Shown in pieces: positions 43,105 through 46,653 of a stretch of DNA of 46,653 nucleotides. Where the stretch lies: the NCBI GenBank assembly GCA_002719775.1, contig PBEP01000001.1:1-46653 (forward strand). Direction: 5' to 3'. How positions within the stretch are numbered: position 1 is the first letter of the stretch; the number at the start of each line of letters is the position of its first letter. The DNA comes from Chloroflexota bacterium. Its GTDB lineage: Bacteria; Chloroflexota; Dehalococcoidia; Lucifugimonadales; Australimonadaceae. Both the position numbers and the translations under genes were made by a program. The notes under the pieces are model-generated. The model ran no database searches. It saw nothing but the letters and a program-made list of their open reading frames with translations, and was not told where the DNA came from.

Positions 43105-44475
43105 CTACTCCTTAACCAATGCTGGGACAGTAACACGTCCTACTTGCACTTCATCAATTAGTTTCTGGCCTTCTTTTTCTTCCCACAAAGGAATTAGTGG
43201 TACGAACTTACTGAACATTAATAATAAGAACCCAACTAAAAAGAAAGTAGCTCCAACTATCATGAATTCAATAGGGCTTGGACTATAGGTGCCATACTGA
43301 AAAGTAATGGGCCCTTTCCTCATCAGTGCTGGAACAATAATGATCAGCCTTTCAAAGAACATACCAACATTAACTAATAAGCTAGTCCAAAGCATCCATT
43401 GCCAGCTTCTTCTTACCCTCCTGATCATCCAAAGGGGAACAGGAAGTGCAAAAGAAAAGAAATAGAAGACAAAGAAGAACCAGCTCCAGGGTGGTTCAAA
43501 CAATCGTAATATCCAAACAGTGACTTCTTGATCTTCCATTAGCCATAAAGCGAATACAAGCTCTAACCAGAAGAGGAAATGCCATCCAACTGCAACAACC
43601 ACAAGTAGCCTTGCAAGCCCGTCAATATGTTCTTCCCAGATGTAATTATGTAATTTGAAGAGGCTTCTCATAATGATCATTAGGGTTACAACCGCAGAGA
43701 CACCAGACAGTACCGCACCGATAACAAAATATGGTGCAAATACAGTGACGTGCCATGCTGGGACTAAGCTAACACCAAAGTCCCAAGAAACTATTGAATG
43801 GACAGAAACAAAGACAGGAAGAATTAAAGCAGAAAGCAATATCCCAGCAATCCCTTGTAATTTCCATTGGCGTGGACTCCCATGCCAACCTAGTGATAGA
43901 GCGCCATATATAACTTTCCTCCAACCAGTAGACCGATCACGGATGACTGCAAAGTCGGGGATTAGAGCCGTGAAAACAAAAAGCATACTGCTGGTTAAGT
44001 AAGTAGTGATAGCAACTGGGTCCCAAACTAAAGGAGACCGAACATCTGGCCAGATTCCTCGAGCAAAGTCATAAGGTAGTACCCAGTAAATAATGCGCCA
44101 AGGACGGCCTGCGTGAATTACCGGCATTAATAGAGAACACATTAACGCAAAAACAGTCATAGTCTCGGCAGCACGAACCATCGGCCTACGCCACTCAGCT
44201 TGACTTAGCCGTAAAATAGCAGAAATCATTACACCAGCATGACTAATACCAACCCAGAAAATGAAGTTGGTAATAAAGAAACCCCACATCACAGGCCTAT
44301 TGAGCCCGGTTACTCCTAAACCTTGATTTATAAGATAGCCGGCGGCACTCAAACCAATTGCAACAAATACGCTGCATATTGCTAGAACAACAAGCCACCT
44401 GAGCCTAAGGTTGAAAACATTATCCAGAAGCTCTTCATTAATTTGTGCGTCTGTTACTACTCGCCTGTAATACAT
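43105..44475 (-). CDS. actC: NrfD-like quinol-binding membrane subunit ActC
   Basis: 456 residues, about 10 membrane helices: MWGFFITNFIFWVGISHAGVMISAILRLSQAEWRRP is the NrfD/PsrC signature and matches ActC, and WHFLFWLELVFALWL is the later quinol-site region. It anchors the complex in the membrane and oxidises menaquinol. The next gene upstream on the minus strand is a second NrfD-like subunit, 25 bp away. Confidence 0.9.
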   Translation of the reverse strand: MYYRRVVTDAQINEELLDNVFNLRLRWLVVLAICSVFVAIGLSAAGYLINQGLGVTGLNRPVMWGFFITNFIFWVGISHAGVMISAILRLSQAEWRRPMVRAAETMTVFALMCSLLMPVIHAGRPWRIIYWVLPYDFARGIWPDVRSPLVWDPVAITTYLTSSMLFVFTALIPDFAVIRDRSTGWRKVIYGALSLGWHGSPRQWKLQGIAGILLSALILPVFVSVHSIVSWDFGVSLVPAWHVTVFAPYFVIGAVLSGVSAVVTLMIIMRSLFKLHNYIWEEHIDGLARLLVVVAVGWHFLFWLELVFALWLMEDQEVTVWILRLFEPPWSWFFFVFYFFSFALPVPLWMIRRVRRSWQWMLWTSLLVNVGMFFERLIIIVPALMRKGPITFQYGTYSPSPIEFMIVGATFFLVGFLLLMFSKFVPLIPLWEEKEGQKLIDEVQVGRVTVPALVKE

Positions 44476-44500
44476 CTTTATACCTCTCGCCTAGGTTGAC

Positions 44501-45904
44501 CTAATGCGATTTGGCTATCACCCTTACCCATCGCCCATAAAAGCGACGTACTTTAACTAATCTTAAACCTTCACCAATTTCCCAGATTGAAATTACTGGG
44601 ATGACTTTGCTGGCCAACAAGAAGATCAATGCAGAAGCACTAATTGCGCCTACTGACATCATTAGATCGCCTAAGTTTGGCATTAGCATTCCAGAGGGAA
44701 CCTCATGTAAGTAATGATTCCCTAACTCAGAATCTGGAACCGAAGATGCAGAAACGTATATGCGCATCATGTTTAGCCAGGATCCAATAAGTATGAATAC
44801 GGCTACTAGAGTTGGGCCCCAAACACTTTTTCGTACAGGATTCCAAATCAAAGCCAGCATAGGCCCTAAAAAGTTCAAAAACAATGAGGCCATGAATACT
44901 TCACGATAAGGCCCTAAGAACAATAACTGAAGAACGTTAACTTCTCCGTCTGTTCTGCCGTACCAAAAAGTTAAGAAACTAGCCCACCAAAAATAAAACC
45001 ATAAAAGTGAAAAAGCCAAAAGTGGCTTCGAGAGAGACCAAAATTGATCAGTCCCGATGTAATTTGCATAACCTCCTGTTTGTCTCAAAACGAACATAAA
45101 GACAATCAGGGTCGCTACGGCCCCTTGAAGCCCTACTAAAGTAACGGTTGCTGGGAAAATAGCATCTTTTAATCCAGGAACTTGACTAGCATGAAAGTCT
45201 GACGAAAACATCGTCTGGACTAAAGGGTAACTCATGAGATAAATGGCACCAAATGTAAGAACACCTAAATATTGCATTTTCCAAGCTCTCAAATTACCAA
45301 TCCAGCCTAAGGACAAAGCAGAAACCAACCTTTGCCTCCATGATGGCTGCAGATGATCACGCGCAGCGGCAAGATCAGGAAGAGCTATAAAATGGAGAAG
45401 CGCCAGACCTGCTAAGACCATTGTCCCAACACCAACATACTGCCAAACATCTGGGGCTCCCAGTGGGAAATTAAACCAAAGATCAGGAACTCTTTTTTCT
45501 GGGTCAGTTAAGCTATCAGGTAAAGTTTGCAAAGCGGGAATCAGGATTATAAGAATTATAATTCCGGATAATGCATTCAATTCCGCAATCCTCGTAAAAG
45601 GTCTACGGAAATGAGCTTTTGTCAGTCTTAAACCCGCAGAAACTATGGGAGTAGCAGCAAACGTGGTTAATAAAAACGCCATGGTGCCAATTAGGTATCC
45701 CCAATCCTTACGATCATCCATACCCTCACTTAATCGAACCACAAAAGCTATAACACCCAAAAATGTAAGAGTGGCAAAGATAGCAACCCAAATCCAATAT
45801 CGCGAACCAATCTCTTGATATCGACTAAGGGCGTCCCTTGCAACTTCTTGGTGGCTAGGTGGCTCTGGTATGGGGTCGTGATGATGGTTACTTTGCATGC
45901 GCAT
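44501..45904 (-). CDS. Second NrfD-like membrane subunit of alternative complex III
   Basis: 467 residues, about 10 helices, a His-rich N-terminus (MRMQSNHHHDPIPEPPSH). AATPIVSAGLRLTKAHFRRPFTRIAELNALSG corresponds to the NrfD core. The window thus carries two NrfD-like paralogs, as alternative complex III does with ActC and ActF. This one is likely ActF-like or a second ActC; the ActC/ActF assignment of the two is not certain. It overlaps the FeS subunit gene by 17 bp. Confidence 0.8.
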   Translation of the reverse strand: MRMQSNHHHDPIPEPPSHQEVARDALSRYQEIGSRYWIWVAIFATLTFLGVIAFVVRLSEGMDDRKDWGYLIGTMAFLLTTFAATPIVSAGLRLTKAHFRRPFTRIAELNALSGIIILIILIPALQTLPDSLTDPEKRVPDLWFNFPLGAPDVWQYVGVGTMVLAGLALLHFIALPDLAAARDHLQPSWRQRLVSALSLGWIGNLRAWKMQYLGVLTFGAIYLMSYPLVQTMFSSDFHASQVPGLKDAIFPATVTLVGLQGAVATLIVFMFVLRQTGGYANYIGTDQFWSLSKPLLAFSLLWFYFWWASFLTFWYGRTDGEVNVLQLLFLGPYREVFMASLFLNFLGPMLALIWNPVRKSVWGPTLVAVFILIGSWLNMMRIYVSASSVPDSELGNHYLHEVPSGMLMPNLGDLMMSVGAISASALIFLLASKVIPVISIWEIGEGLRLVKVRRFYGRWVRVIAKSH

Positions 45905-46619
45905 CTACCTTCTTAAGGTAAGTTACATTTGGCTTAGTGCCGAGTTCTTTCATTACTGTGTAATTTCGATCATCGTTTAGGAGTTCAAAAACTTTACTAT
46001 TCGAGTCATTTAAATCTCCAAATACAAGTGCGTTTGTTGGACAAGCCTGTACGCAAGCAGGAGCAAATGAACCCTCAGCAGGGTTACTACCAGACCTGGT
46101 TGCTCTTCTAATTCGCTGGACGCACATTGTGCATTTTTCCATTACGCCACGACTACGTATAGTGACATCTGGGTTAAGTTGATTTCGAAGGTCTTCTGGC
46201 CAAACTGGTTCCCAAAAGTTGAAACTACGAGCATGGTAGGGGCAGTTGTTAGCGCAGTAACGAGTACCTACGCATCGATTATAGACCTGGACATTAAGAC
46301 CTTCTTGGTTGTGATAAGTAGCATAGACAGGGCAGACTGGTTCACATGGAGCATTTTCGCAATGCTGACAAAAGAGTGGAATAAACCGGGCTTTAATATC
46401 GGGAAACTCACCCTCCCAATATCTCTCCACTCTGATCCATGAGATTGCGCGACCTTGGTTAAAATGAGTCTCGTTGTTGATCGGTATATTATTTTCGGAC
46501 TCACAGGCGATAACACAGCCTTGGCACCCAGTGCAGCGATCTAAATCGACCACCATTCCCCAGCTTGTATCTGTTGGTCTCTTGGCTAAGTCTCTTTCTA
46601 AGTCTGGTGTTGATACCAT
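45888..46619 (-). CDS. Ferredoxin-type FeS subunit of alternative complex III (ActB C-terminal equivalent)
   Basis: 243 residues with four iron-sulfur cluster motifs: CTGCQGCVIACESENN, FCQHCENAPCEPVCP, CVGTRYCANNCPYHAR and CTMCVQRIRR with ACVQACPT. This is the NrfC/PsrB-like FeS module that in many ActB proteins is fused to a molybdopterin-oxidoreductase-like domain. Here it is a separate protein beginning at ATG 46619 with GAGG upstream, and an in-frame stop lies about 21 nt before it. The large ActB part and ActA would be past the right edge. Confidence 0.9.
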   Translation of the reverse strand: MVSTPDLERDLAKRPTDTSWGMVVDLDRCTGCQGCVIACESENNIPINNETHFNQGRAISWIRVERYWEGEFPDIKARFIPLFCQHCENAPCEPVCPVYATYHNQEGLNVQVYNRCVGTRYCANNCPYHARSFNFWEPVWPEDLRNQLNPDVTIRSRGVMEKCTMCVQRIRRATRSGSNPAEGSFAPACVQACPTNALVFGDLNDSNSKVFELLNDDRNYTVMKELGTKPNVTYLKKVDAHAK

Positions 46620-46653
46620 ATCCGATGCCTCATATTTATTTTATTCATCATAT

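Overview
This 46.7 kb window is chromosomal DNA from a low-GC bacterium. The gene families point to Chloroflexota, most likely the marine Dehalococcoidia/SAR202 side; this is inference from gene content, not from a marker gene. Supporting features are a DUF951 protein, a PyrR-controlled pyrimidine operon, an NADPH:F420 reductase, family III CoA-transferases, an alternative complex III cluster, CO/xanthine-dehydrogenase-type subunits and a COG2231 DNA glycosylase. There is no integrase, transposase, phage gene or CRISPR array. Every intergenic stretch over about 200 bases was read and is described where something is visible.

Layout. 1-5.8 kb: the 3' part of a zinc-metallopeptidase-like lipoprotein, a membrane protein, a purine-salvage pair (hypoxanthine phosphoribosyltransferase and AzgA-type permease, both bounded by strong terminators), a secreted HNH-nuclease lipoprotein and an ankyrin lipoprotein. 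5.8-10.2 kb: a threonine-dehydratase-like enzyme with RidA, then L-rhamnose genes (mutarotase, a metallo-beta-lactamase-fold protein without its metal motif, L-rhamnonate dehydratase), then a DNA alkyltransferase. 10.2-19.9 kb: housekeeping genes dnaE, folC, fabF, a glutaredoxin-like gene, tRNA-Asp, a free-standing 55-residue ORF with its own promoter and terminator, DUF951, pyrF and a DNA glycosylase.

20-28.5 kb: the pyrimidine operon on the minus strand, pyrR-pyrB-pyrC-carA-carB, ending in an unusual nuclease-like/hypoxanthine-phosphoribosyltransferase fusion. Its leader has a consensus PyrR-binding loop followed by a terminator whose 3' arm is also the likely Shine-Dalgarno of pyrR. carAB, pyrB, pyrC and pyrF cover the UMP pathway apart from pyrD and pyrE, which are not in the window. 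28.6-33.5 kb: a pair of family III CoA-transferases (one lacks the catalytic Asp), F420 reductase, a small membrane protein and threonine synthase. 33.5-36.8 kb: tRNA-Ala, tRNA-Asn, tRNA-Arg, a MoaD-like protein, FeS and FAD subunits of a molybdenum hydroxylase without the large subunit, and an SMP-30 lactonase. 36.8-46.6 kb: an orphan ABC ATPase, then cytochrome-c maturation genes (ccmI-like, ccmF, ccmH) directly downstream of alternative complex III genes (FeS subunit, two NrfD-like subunits, ActD, ActE). This is a respiratory block whose first genes (pentaheme ActA and the large ActB part) must lie beyond the right edge.

Most interesting items: the pyr leader with its dual-use hairpin, the nuclease-like/HPRT fusion with an altered PRPP motif, the MBL-fold protein in which the whole HxHxDH motif is substituted, the isolated 55-residue gene with a long leader, and a perfect palindrome filling the spacer of the dnaE promoter.
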